Shown piece after piece: positions 46,330-56,880 of a stretch of DNA of 64,000 nucleotides. The stretch's first letter is position 1; every line of letters starts with the position of its first letter. The notes below the pieces were generated by a model. That model was not told the origin of the DNA, did no database searches, and saw only the letters and a list, made by a program, of their open reading frames with translations. Origin of the DNA: Orychophragmus violaceus (lineage: Eukaryota; Streptophyta; Magnoliopsida; Brassicales; Brassicaceae). The stretch is taken from assembly GCA_030180135.1 (NCBI GenBank), contig CM058229.1, positions 41,195,522 through 41,259,521 on the forward strand, given 5' to 3'. The translations under genes were made by a program, and so were the position numbers.

Positions 46330-49300
46330 CTAAAGGATTTTCTGGCTTAAATCTATAAACAATCTCAAATGGTGAAAGTTTAGCAGAAAAGTGGTTAGCA
46401 TGATTATAATCAAACCAATAAAATGAAGATAATCCAACCATTTTCTTAAACTTTTACCAAATGTGGCCCTTAATAGGGTGGAAAAGGTGCGGTTGGCAAC
46501 CTCTGTTTGTCCATTCGTTTGAGGGTGACATGTAATGGAGATGATCAGTTTGGTTCCAAGCATTCTTCGTAAGATTCTCCATAAGTGGCTTAGGAACTTT
46601 GTGTCCCTGTCTGAAACTATAGAGCATGGGAGCCCATGTAGTATAACCATTTCTCTGAAAAACAAGTCAGCTGTCATCTTCTAAAATCGTTCCATAACCA
46701 CAAATATAGAATCCTTGTGCCTTATCTTTAGAAAATCTAGTACAAATCCATAGATAGATCCACCCGAGGTTTTTTAGTAATATGTAAAGACATATAGAGA
46801 ATAGAGATGTGACATGTATTTGGTTTTGAGGCAAGTGATGCACTTGGATAAAAATCTCTCCACATGTCGTTTCAGGTGAGACCAAAAGAAGTGATCGCCA
46901 AGAACACTCAATGTCTTGTCCATAATAAAAGGACCCACCAATCCTACTCCATGAGACTCACGGATAAGAAGCTCTCTCATTGAGCCTTGAGGAATGCACA
47001 ACCGTCTGTATCTGAAGACGAACTCATCATGTATCTAGAACAGCCCATTTTCTCCTTTGTTTCACTCTTGAAAAATCTCCCCAAAGTCTGATTCATCCTC
47101 ATAATTCACCTTGATGTGTTCAAATCCCATAATCATGGACTCCATAGTGTTGATGAGCGCATATATTCTGGATAAGGTATAAACTACTATGTTGTCCTTC
47201 CCTTTTTTGTATTTGATGATGTAGGTAAAGGTATCCACAAACTCTAGCCTTCTAGCATGTCTTCTTTTGAGTGTGTTATATCCTTTAATATGCCTCAACG
47301 TCACATGGTATGTCTGGATCACAAATTCCTTGTCGTAGGTTAGATAGTTGGGAGTGACTCCACTGAGTTTCTCACTGAATTATTCCACGGGTCTGCCTCC
47401 TTGAGTGAGCACGGCTCCAATTTCTAAACCTGAAACATCACATTCAATCTCAAAAGTTTTGTTAAAATCAGTAAATTAAAATCATTGCATTAGTTACATA
47501 ATATTTGAGCCGTGGAAGGCCTCGGATTGTGCTTGATCACGACTGCAAGTGGAGTAGCTAATGTGCTGAAGTCTTTGACAAAGTGTTTGTAGAACCTGTC
47601 CAAGCCATGTAAGCTCCTCATGAGTCATATGGTACTTGGCGTGGGCCAATCTTGAATGGCCTTCACTTTCTCCTAGACACATTAGTTGATCAGTGGAGAA
47701 GGTGCACTTCTTGAGGTTAGCATAAAGATCTTGACGAAGAGTCTCTAGAACTTGCTCAAGGTGCATTATGTGGTCGGTAAAACACTAACTGTAAATCAAA
47801 ATAACATAAAAGTAAACAACCAAAAATTTGTGATGTATGCCCGTAAGACATGGTGAGACCAAATGGCATGACAAGCCATTAGTATAGACTTTGCTTCGTC
47901 TTTAAGGCAGTCTTCCACTCATCTCATTCCTTCATCTTCACATGACGATATCCACTCCTTAGGTCCACTTTCGAGAAGAGTGAGGCACCATGCAACTCGT
48001 CCAACATGTCATCCAATTGTGGTATAGGATGTATGTAATTGATGGTGATGTTGTTGATAGTTTGACAGTCTAGGAAAATCCTCCATGTCCCATATTTGTA
48101 AGGCACCAAAAGAACATGTATTGCAAACGGACTAAGGCTCTCTCTCTGATGTATCCTTTTGACATAAAGTCTTTATTCTGCTTCACCAACTCCTTGCTGT
48201 CAGTTGGGTTCATTCAGTATGGAAAATAGTTTAGAAGGGCATAAACGGGCATTAGATCAAGTTGGTGTCCAATGCCTCAAATTGGTGGTAGTCCAGCTTG
48301 GATCTCCTCAGGAAACACGTCTTTGAATTTTTCTAAGAAAAAATCACTTCTTTGGGAAGGTCAAGATCACTAGTAACATAAATCAATCCTCCTTTAAAGA
48401 CCATAGTATCATATGTATTTTATGTCTAATAACTTTAGAAAATGAACTTGAAGTGATAAAAAAGTTAGATTGACTTACCTTGGCATCCTTGGCATCCTTT
48501 GCAAACTTCAGCTGCATCTTATGGATCTCCAATGGTATGGGTGTGGAGCAAGTTGGTACTTTCGTTTGTTATGGTTTAGATTAACGGTTGGTAAGTACGT
48601 TGTGAAATGTCTCCTTGTCGAATTGGCATGGCCTTCTTATTAGCAGATGGCCTATTTGCATGGGAAATACATCATGTACAACATGATCAATGTACTTATC
48701 CACAATGAAGGACACAGTAACTTGATATGCTATTTGTATCTCGGTATCCTCATTAAACCATTGATATATCATGCTTTTTAGGGTTTTTGACCATGATATA
48801 AGTCTTTGTTATCAAGTCTTTCTATGTGTTTTAGAGTATTTTCAGGTATTTTACAGGTTTATGTACGTTTGGAGCATATTTAGACATTATGGCGCATTCT
48901 GGAGCTATTTGGAACATTTGTGCGCGAGAGAAGAAAACATAGGCGAAACAGAGCTCTGTGTCGATCGACACAGATGCGGATCAGATGTTTCTCGGTGATT
49001 AATGAAGATTTGGAAATTGCAGCTTACCCCAGAAGTTTCTCATAACTACAAAGAAGCTCAAAACGTATTTAGGCTATTGTATTAGGGTTTTTAAGCCATT
49101 GTTTAGGCTACTCTTTACTTATCAGAGATTGAGAGATTTTGGGGTTGGTCTTGTACTCGACAGAGAAGAGATTTCGAACCCCTGTTTTTCTATCCCTTTT
49201 ATGTTATTTGGTTTTCTATTCATCATGTCTATTGTTATGATTGCCATGTCTAAGTAGTTTTCCTGTTAGGTTTTGGGATTCTTATTAGGGATTTCATGGA

Positions 49301-51235
49301 ATATTAGGTTAATCAATCTATAGGGATTCACAACTTCTAGTTCTCTATCTAGGGTTGATCTTAATGCTTAATCTGATTTATCTACCCAGATTATTGTTGT
49401 TAGATTTATTTTCGCAACGATAGTTGGTTAATTAGCTATAAAGAACCTAGATGAGCAATTTATCTATTCCCAAAGAAATTTGGTTTATGGAAATTGTGAA
49501 CGAACGAACTGAGATTAATGCATGTTTAGAACTCTAGAATTCGCAACGAAAGTTGGTTTGCTAGGTTGCTCGACATAGTTAAGATTCGAAATGAAAGCTG
49601 GTCTATTATACTTCTGTGATTCTATTTCTAGAACCGCTCTTAACTCGATCCCAATTTATTGATTTTGCTTGTATTCCTGATTTTCTGAGAACTCACTTGA
49701 CCTGACGCTTCACCTGATTGATTTACAAACCGTTTGGTTTAATTTCATGCTTCGTTTACTGCTTATTCTCTGCTCTGCTTAGCTTAATTTGACATTCTAT
49801 AGTCAATCGTAAGATTCTTGAGTCTTTGTGGATTCGACCCCTATATACTACTAGTCATGTATGTGCACTTGCAGTGTATCTCTAGGGATTAAACTTTGAG
49901 CATATCAACCATCTAGGTTTATAGGGACATTTGTGATTTGTAGTCTTAATACCTAACTTATCAATCATGACATGCTAGTCACGTTAGGACAAGAATCTCC
50001 ATCTATTATAAGACTATATACCTTATTATTCACGGTACATCTTGTGTGGAAGAGGTTTTCACGTTGGATCATCTTTGGATCAACTAGAGCACTAAGGGCA
50101 CTTCTGATAACTAATTACCCAAGTTTGGATACTTAATGGTTTCCTCTGGTCCAGTCTTCTTCTCCTCTTCATGCTCATCATGAGAATCATACTCTCTAGT
50201 GGAAGCCATGATCATGACCCTTTGGTTTGAGCATTCTCATGCCATATGTCTTATTCCCTAGAATTTAAAACATGTGATATCTATAACTCTGAAAGTAATA
50301 GGAAACTTACATGGGTCTAGTCGGTTGAACTTAGGAGCCTCGGTGTTGGGCTTCTTGAACTGAGAATCAACCTCCACGGCTTTCCATTTTTCCAATGCCT
50401 TAGGTGGTTGAGGCGTCCACATAGAAGTGTTTCTGACTCAGCTCGTGACAGCTAACTTTCATTTGATATGTTCCTCAGCTTGGATAGCCATATGGAGCAA
50501 CTCGGATATGTCATAGTACAGCTATCGTTCCACCTTTCTTGCAATGCAGTCTTGTAAGCAATCTATGAACTAAGACACGTGAGTCTCCTCGAAATCATCT
50601 AGCTCAAATATGTTCCTCAGCTGCTCAAACTCCTCGAAGTCCCCCTCTACCAATATGTTTCCCTGCACAAGTAAAAACAATAAAAGGAAAAAATCGGTTT
50701 CAAAGAAAAGGAAAATCACGCAACTTAACCTTTCTAGCACTTTTTGAATTTTAGTATGCAACTAAATGGAAAAATACTAAAACAACCTGAAAGGAATGAG
50801 AAACAATTCGAAACTAATGCAATATGCAAAACCATAATGCAACCGAGAATGATTATGTAGCCGCGGATGAACTAAGACCTAAAATCTCTCTTTTTATTAA
50901 CTAAGGCATGCGATGAACAAAACTAACCTCATAAGCAAAATACCAGCCAATAATGCAAGCAAGAACAATCGGTCAACACAAGATCAAAAAGCAAAAACAA
51001 ACCAAAACAAACCGGCGAAGCAAATCCTAGCAAGTTAAATCTAAGCCATGAGCTAAACTAGCAATTCTAACATTTTTTTTTTATTTTTCTTATAAACTAG
51101 TAATCATATAAACAAGCAAATGAAACTGCATCTATTTTTTATGGGTTTTTTCCATTTTTAAATGCAAGCAATGAAGAACTAAAACAAAATTAAATAAAAC
51201 GCAAAAGGGAAAGAAGTAACCGAGATTTTCAGGAG
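46330..51235 (-). pseudogene. Gypsy element 4 gag-pol, decayed
   Basis: In minus-strand order: gag remnant (about 51000-50290) with LEEF/EEFEQLRNIFELDDFEETHVS-like text and a CCHC-like knuckle (CFKF..H..EC), then a protease remnant at 48772-48581 (VVHDVFPMQIGHLLIRRP). RT is at 48109-47494 (GTWRIFLDCQTINNI, HPIPQLDDMLDELHGASLFSKVDLRSGYRHVKMKE, NLKKCTFSTD) and the RNase H tail at 47322-47062 (KKGKDNIVVYTLSR). Integrase is at 47001-46330 (LLIRESHGVGLVG, CITCLKTK, GLPCSIVSDRDTKF, CHPQTNGQTEVANRT). Numerous stops and shifts; no chromodomain recognised. A solo LTR splits the protease-gag interval. Confidence 0.82.
48762..49907 (+). mobile_element. Solo LTR of an Athila-like family
   Basis: 1146 bp, ends TGATATATCATG and GAGCATATCA, flanked by perfect ACCAT duplicates (48757-48761 and 49908-49912). 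Its two ends resemble LTR-a/b in reverse orientation (for example the ATGTGCACTTGCAGT block), so it is a related but distinct family. It contains one dyad, GTGTCGATCGACAC, at about 48959. The interior contains no gene. Confidence 0.85.
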
Positions 51236-51255
51236 CCTTAAGCTCTGATAGCATA

Positions 51256-52201
51256 TGATGTAAGATCCAATAACTGAACATCAAACTAACTCGCTGTGAA
51301 CCAGAGATTGGCCTATGGGATCTCTTCTCTTGATCTTAGAATGGGCCATGGACGATGGAACGCAAGAAGCTGGACATAGGACACTCTCTACTTTGTCAAT
51401 GGATGCTGTGATGATGGTGTGAAAGTAAAAAGGTGATTTCAAGAATAAGGGGAAGCATCACAAACACTAAGAAACGGCGGCTTCATTTTAAGGCAAAGAG
51501 GACTTTCTGAATTTTCAATGCATTAAGGTTTCAACTTTACAAGAGAATACAATATGGCTTATAGTCCTTGGGTTTCAAAAATTTACTAAGAAAAAAAAAG
51601 TTTAATGAAATAAAAACAAAAGAGAAGGAAGAATAGGTTGTGTGCTCTCTTCAGGTGATGTGGGCCTTAGAGCTACTTAATAAAAATCCTTAGTATAAAA
51701 AACTCATTGGGATAAAATAATACAAAGGTAAAAAATAGTATAGTCTTTGAACTAAAGAGATTGCATAGTTCATGGCTTGATAGCTTGGATGGTGAATATC
51801 ACGGACAAGCTGCCAGCTTTGAGCATGGGCTATTCGGCCATTGGATTGGGCCAAATGACAAGAGATGGTATGGACTCGTGAACATGATTCTATTATGGTT
51901 TAGGATGGTCTCCTTGTTGATTCAGGCCTTTGTCTTAATCATGTGGATCGGCATCTTCCTTGTGATGCCTCTCGGCCATCTTCATGACTAATTGGTTTAG
52001 CACAGGTTGTTCTAGGTCAAGCTGGTACAAAGGGTCAGTAGTGTCTTTTTGGGTGACCAATGTCTCTATGTCCTTATTGATTTACTCCCATATCTTCCTA
52101 TGGCCTGATCTCATCCGAGGAGGATTCCTAATAGCCGGAAATGGCTCGGTGGCTCGGCAGTGCATGTATGGGCTGGCTCGGCATTGTTGACATCTTCATC
52201 A
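51256..52201 (-). repeat. 5' LTR of Gypsy element 4
   Basis: 946 bp, adjacent to the primer-binding site at 51241-51253. Strong divergence from its partner shows an old insertion. Confidence 0.78.
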
Positions 52202-52206
52202 CATAA

Positions 52207-52655
52207 CCTCACTTCCATTCTCACTTCTCACAGTCTTACCTTGAGTGTCGAACTGGCGTTTGACTAGAGCTAGAAAATATCTCAAGTGTTGTTGTGTTTT
52301 TGAATTTTCACCATCAAATAGTCCCATACACCTCTCGAGAAATCAGCTACTATCGTCAAGAAATATCTTTCTCCAGAATCACATATAATTGCTTCCGTAT
52401 CTGATTCTACAAATCTTTCGCCACATCCGGTGCAAGATAATTGTTATCAGATATGGACTAATCGACATCTTCATCTAAGATATAAGCAGTGCATTAATCG
52501 TCAACCAATCATCCAAATCCAGTGTGTCTTCAGCTGGTTTTGGGATGGTTCCATCAAGGAACCCAAATTTCTTTCTTGAGCACAACGCAGTCTAGAAACC
52601 ACACACACATTCATCATAGTTATTTGTCTCCAAAATCGGATGCGAGATTGTCGGA
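52207..52655 (-). pseudogene. Host Copia: gag start joined to integrase
   Basis: The minus strand from about 52650 reads a Copia gag N-terminus (NNYDECVCGF, TALCSRKKFGFLDGTIPKPAEDTLDLDDWL, to about 52390). It then passes directly into integrase (GERYFLTIVADFSRGVWDYL, KRQFDTQGKTVRSENGSEVMC, ending at 52207). The rest of gag, the protease and the integrase zinc site are missing, so the element suffered an internal deletion in addition to the insertions. Confidence 0.75.
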
Positions 52656-53903
52656 GGTAGGCTTACCCCCCCCCCAATTAGCTAGGGCCCATTTTCTAAA
52701 AGTCATCCATAGTCACCCCAGATCCAGTTTGCATGGGCCCACCGGTCTTTCATTGTTACGACACCGATCTACAGTATCATAATCAATCAAAGGAAGACGC
52801 GTGGCGGAGTGGGTCGATGAACAGTGACATATCTAAACAATATTCCGACATCGTACAATGATCAGTTTTAAGTGCACCAGGGAGAAGTTCTGGCGGAAGA
52901 CTCGAGGCACCATGTCCTGGAAAGATGCAGAAGAACATGTCACCTTAATTGAAGGAGATATGACATTGCGGTATCTCTATAAATATTCTCCGAAAATTAT
53001 TTTCACACAACCACTTGTAACTTCTCTTTGATCGTTCTGGTCTGCTCTTTCATAGCTTCTTTAGAGGACCGAACTGAACTCCATTCGGATTAAGTTCTAA
53101 AACATGAACATTTAAAGTTTTTTCTCAGTTATATCAATACAAATACAGTCCCGACCTGTTCCCACATAATTTTTGACCTGCTCTTATAGTCAAGATGTCT
53201 CATCAAAGTTAATCTTTCTAATTAAACAGAAAATCTCGGTGTAATCCATATTAAACATACTTAGTGATTTATTGGATCAACAATTGACGCTAGAAGGAAG
53301 AGTAGATGAAACAGCTCGTAGTAACCACAAATGACTACCTAATCCCAAGTCAGACTGGAACTTTCACTACGGACACCCAGATAACCTCGGGCCTCCAACC
53401 AGTCGAGTCCGACAGTATTTAGAAAGAGGAACAATAAGCTGAAAGTGTGCGAATACGTAAAAGGAAAATAAAAAATAATGAGGAGAAAAGAGTATAAAAG
53501 GACTAACTTTTTTTATTTTTTCAAAAGGAACAATGAAGAAAATAACAGAATACGATCAGAAACAAAAAAAAAAACTAAGCTGAGCTAACTTCTTGAAACA
53601 CGAGTTCATCCGTTTCTTGAAGCCAAAGTCTAACTTGCGAAGACTAACTCCATCCCGCGAAGAGATGAGCTCTTTTCTTGAAAAACAACTTTGTCATCTT
53701 GGTTCTTCTTGTCCCTGAAGATTAGCAGCACAGATGGGATATGTGCTGAAGTCAGAACCATGGAGGATATTCGTGCGGTAAGAAGAACTCTAAGGAGTCG
53801 AATTCAACACCCAAAAGGCCACCTGATCTCCAAAACCAGCTCCATTGCATAGCTTGCTCAAAAGCCCAAGTTGTTTCGTGCCTTACAAGATGAGCCCACT
53901 CCC
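52656..53903. other. TE-like sequence, possible LTR and primer-binding region
   Basis: Begins with a C-run near 52669. A plus-strand TATA (CTATAAATATTC, about 52977) and the stretch ending GGATCAACA before ATTGACGCTAGAAGGAAG (about 53284) could be the end of an LTR and a degenerate primer-binding site. No second LTR is visible in the window. The sequence continues at 60964 beyond Copia element 2; the two sides both carry CTCCC. Confidence 0.35.
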
Positions 53904-54170
53904 TGTTGGGATTATGTCCTGAAATTACATTGTACTCACTCTAGAGATAGTTGTATTGTCGAGATCGGATAATTCATATGATACTGGGTAGTCATAATGT
54001 TTTGCTAGAACCGCTTATGACAAATGAGTTGTAACTCATTTCCAGTATCGTGTGAACCTACAGGGTCACACACCTAAGAAAGTTGGACATACTTCGTATG
54101 GGATTGATCATTGGCATATGGTCTGGTCGATGTGTATTGGATACACATCGAATATGAGTTTCAAAAGGGT

Positions 54171-54249
54171 GTATCGATCGATACCATTGGGTGCGTCGGT
54201 CGATACAAGACGTGTGTCGATCGACACCAATGGGTGTGTCGGTCGACAC
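54171..54249. promoter_or_regulatory. Four helically phased dyads upstream of the LTR TATA box
   Basis: 14-bp dyads start at 54171 (GTATCGATCGATAC), 54193 (GCGTCGGTCGATAC), 54214 (GTGTCGATCGACAC) and 54236 (GTGTCGGTCGACAC); spacing 22, 21, 22. The last ends 34 bp before TATATAAA. The 3' LTR has the same four at 60495, 60517, 60538 and 60560. Position and phasing fit a protein-binding enhancer or operator; this is inference. Confidence 0.75.
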
Positions 54250-54282
54250 AATGGCGAAAGTTTCGGTTCACCTCGAGGTCAA

Positions 54283-54290
54283 TATATAAA
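54283..54290 (+). promoter_or_regulatory. LTR TATA box of Copia element 2
   Basis: TATATAAA in the U3 part of the LTR, conserved in the 3' LTR at 60618-60625. Transcription would start about 30 bp later and run into the leader. Confidence 0.6.
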
Positions 54291-54629
54291 CGTGTTTTAT
54301 GTATTTCGACCGGATGATGAACAGTGTGTGCCGCCCAGACAGTTTTTCTCAGAGAGAAAAACACAGAACCTTGAGAAACTCAGTTCCCAGGAGATCCGAG
54401 CCCCGGTACTAGCATCCCGGCGGATTCCAGCTTGTGGGCGTGTGGACTGAGGTAGAGGCGCAGCATCTGAGGCGCTCCATAGATCTCGTTTATCTCATTC
54501 ATCTTCCGCTGCCAGAACAAGGTAAACGCTAGATCATCCATGATTCAATTAACTAGACCCTAGATCCTAGGCTATCTGGAACCTGACAGCAATTCCGAAT
54601 CCGGTAGAATTGGCTCGAAGTTCCAACAG

Positions 54630-54641
54630 TGGTATCAGAGC
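54630..54641 (+). other. Primer-binding site of Copia element 2
   Basis: TGGTATCAGAGC, one base after the LTR; initiator tRNA-Met type as in element 1. Confidence 0.93.
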
Positions 54642-54766
54642 CTTAGGGTTTTATCATTGAATCAAACCTGTTCATTGAATTTGATGATTTAGATTCGCAA
54701 ACTAGGTTGTTTGGTTAGAACAGGTTAGATCGCTTTCGATCAAAATCGAGTCTGTGTTTTCGCACA

Positions 54767-54951
54767 GTGTCGATCAACACACTAGGTGTGTCGGTCGACA
54801 CAGAATGGCGAATTCGACAGAATCGGCGGCTAGGGTTTTTCGCGAAAAAAAACCGAAAGCCTACTGTGTCGATCGACACAGGTTGTGTATCTGTCGACAT
54901 AGAACAGATTCGGTCCAGTGTTGATCGACACAGGTTAGTGTCGGTCGACAC
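54767..54951. promoter_or_regulatory. Three paired TCGATCGA dyads in Copia element 2 leader
   Basis: Pairs start at 54767/54788, 54866/54887 and 54918/54938 (spacing 21, 21, 20). Further pairs lie at 55314/55337 and 55414/55437 (spacing 23). They occupy the same place, between primer-binding site and gag, as the pairs in element 1. Confidence 0.7.
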
Positions 54952-54961
54952 ATACCTAGCG

Positions 54962-55300
54962 AATGGTTAATCGGTTCAATTGGATTGGACCGGTTATCAT
55001 GCTTGATTAAGTCCGAATAGATCGGTTTAAATTGGATGAATTGGTTCAATTGGATTGAACTGATTATCTCAATTAGCATGAACTGATGGGTTTAATCAGT
55101 TTGATTGGATGAAACGGTTCAATTGAATTGGACCGGTTATCGCAATCAGTTGAAACTGGTTAAAACGGTTAAAATTGGATGAATTGATTCAATTGAATTG
55201 AACCAGTTATCGCAATTAATATAAACCGAATTGAACGGTTAAGATCAGTTTGATCTGATAAGTCGGTCCAATTGGATTGGACCGGTTATCAAAATTGTCT
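54962..55300 (+). repeat. Tandem array of about 70-79 bp in Copia element 2 leader
   Basis: Five degenerate units, each with a CGGTTCAATTGGATTGGACC-like dyad followed by GGTTATC. The GGTTATC-type marker falls at 54992, 55062, 55135, 55205 and 55284 (spacing 70, 73, 70, 79). Related CAATTG/AACCGG dyads occur in the leader of element 1 at about 14380-14545. Confidence 0.75.
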
Positions 55301-56172
55301 TCGGTTAAGGTCTATGTCGACCGTCACACACGGGTTGTGTCGATCGACATGACCGGTTCGATGAACCGGGTTAATTTGATTAACCGGTTATTGAAGTCCG
55401 GTTTTGTTTGGTAGTGTTGATCGACAGACATGGTTTGCGTCGATCGATACAGTGCTCGAAATTCTGGTTATTGAACCTTGAATTTGCAGAAACCGAACTT
55501 GACCTAAACCTTGATCAAAGCTTAGCTTCAATATGGTCAACTGTCAAGACTCATTTCGTTGTGTGATGGTCTAGCCAAGAGCTTGGTGTCCACAATTACG
55601 TGAGTAAGGCAGTTAGTTGTGTCGATAGATTTGCAGTGCTAAACATCAACAATTACATGACCTAAGAGATTGATTTGCTGAACTTTTGGGTTTAGTTTCC
55701 TCAACTAAATATCAAGTAACCTTGATGTCTTGCCCAATCTTGTCTACTATCAAAACTCGTGTCGTTTGTTGGATAGTCTTGGAGTCCTTGGTATCCACTG
55801 CAACATGAGTAAGGCAGCTGATCATTGATAGACTTGCAGTGCGACTGTCAATAATCATAAGACAGAAAAGATTGGTTATACTTGACTGGGCTATCAGAAG
55901 TTCTGGGCCCGGAGACATCAGAGTGGATTAGACATAGTTTGTCTCACCCACAACCAAGAGTTGTACTGAGTACAATTAGCAATGATTTGCTTACCTAGAT
56001 AACTAAAGTTTGGGTAATGGCGAGTCGCCCACTCAGATTTTGGTGAAGTATGGATCTTGGATCATTATATTCATAGAGGGAACATTGTTTGAATATAATG
56101 CGAGTTCTCTTATTAGATAAGATTTCTCATCATATACATAACTAAATCTTTGTTTTTCTTGGATTTCAGCTT

Positions 56173-56880
56173 ATGTCTATGAATACTTTCTCGTTGCGAT
56201 CCGTCCTTGAGAAGGACAAGTTAAATGGATCCAACTTCCTGGATTGGTATCGGAATCTGAGATTCATTCTCAAGCAGGAGAGCAAGGACTATGTCCTTGA
56301 AAAGGCTCTTCCAGAAAGGCTTGGGACCAATCGCTCGCATGCAGCATATAATACTTGGAATAAGCATTATATTGATGTGGTAGATGTGCGTGATCTGATG
56401 TTGGCTACCATGAACATGGACTTGAAGAGTCAATACGAGAACATGGAGTCGCCAATAGAGATGATCACCAGCCTGAAACTGAAGTTTCAGGATCTGGCAC
56501 GAGTTGAGAGATTCCAGATGGTGAAGTCTCTAACTGAGTGCAAGCTACCAGAGGATGCTCCAGTAAGTCCTCATGTCATTAAACTGATGGGTTACATTGA
56601 TAACCTGGGGAGACTGGAATGTCCTGTCAGCTTATAGTTGGCCACTGACATCATTCTGCAGTCACTGCCGTCAAGCTATGATAAGTTCATTAAGAACTAT
56701 ATCAAGAAAGGCTTGACGAAGACGTTGACTGAGTTGTATGGCATGCTCAAAACAGCAGAGCAAAACATCATAAAGGGTAAAAGATTTGAGAAATCTTGTG
56801 CTGGCAAGGGCAGAGGCAGGGCCGTCCAGATTTGGAATCAGGATAAGCCTGTGTCATCTCATAAGCCCAACTGGTGTTAG
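56173..56880 (+). pseudogene. Gag of Copia element 2, with premature stops
   Basis: MSMNTFSLRSVLEKDKLNG opens a frame of 154 codons, closely similar to gag of element 1. A TAG at 56635-56637 follows PVSL. The same frame resumes LATDIILQSLPSSYDKF and runs to a stop at 56880. The CCHC knuckle (KCFYCDES, then GHWKRDC, about 56885-56927) is in a different frame. Gag forms the particle that packages element RNA; only an N-terminal fragment could be made here. Confidence 0.85.

Larger units (their letters stand above)
44666..52201 (-). mobile_element. Old Ty3/Gypsy element (chromovirus-like) inserted in Copia integrase (element 4)
   Basis: LTRs 44666-45933 (1268 bp) and 51256-52201 (946 bp) share both ends, TGATGTAAGATCCAA and GGCTCGGCATTG..ATCA, but differ by large reciprocal indels. 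Flanks are CATTA (44661-44665) and CATAA (52202-52206), a target duplication with one later change. The minus-strand primer-binding site is the complement of 51241-51253 (TGCTATCAGAGC, one mismatch to tRNA-iMet). The purine tract is the complement of about 45934-45950. It inserted between the two catalytic Asp and the Glu region of the host Copia integrase. Confidence 0.83.
53904..54628 (+). repeat. 5' LTR of Copia element 2
   Basis: Starts TGTTGGGATTATG, ends TTCCAACA. Carries four phased dyads at 54171-54249 and a TATA box, TATATAAA, at 54283-54290. Compared with the 3' LTR, 11 bp are missing after CGAAA at about 54256. Confidence 0.92.

Noticed and set aside
52522..52782. 86-codon plus-strand ORF
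   Set aside because: Antisense shadow of the Copia gag start and the adjoining C-rich stretch.
53284..53310. Certain primer-binding site for another LTR element
   Set aside because: ATTGACGCTAGAAGG is suggestive but does not cleanly match a tRNA 3' end and no LTR pair is visible; kept only as a possibility.
56635..56637. Programmed stop-codon read-through in Copia gag
   Set aside because: Context after TAG is TTGGCC, not a known read-through signal, and the site is in mid-gag rather than at a gag-pol border; listed only as a coincidence to test.
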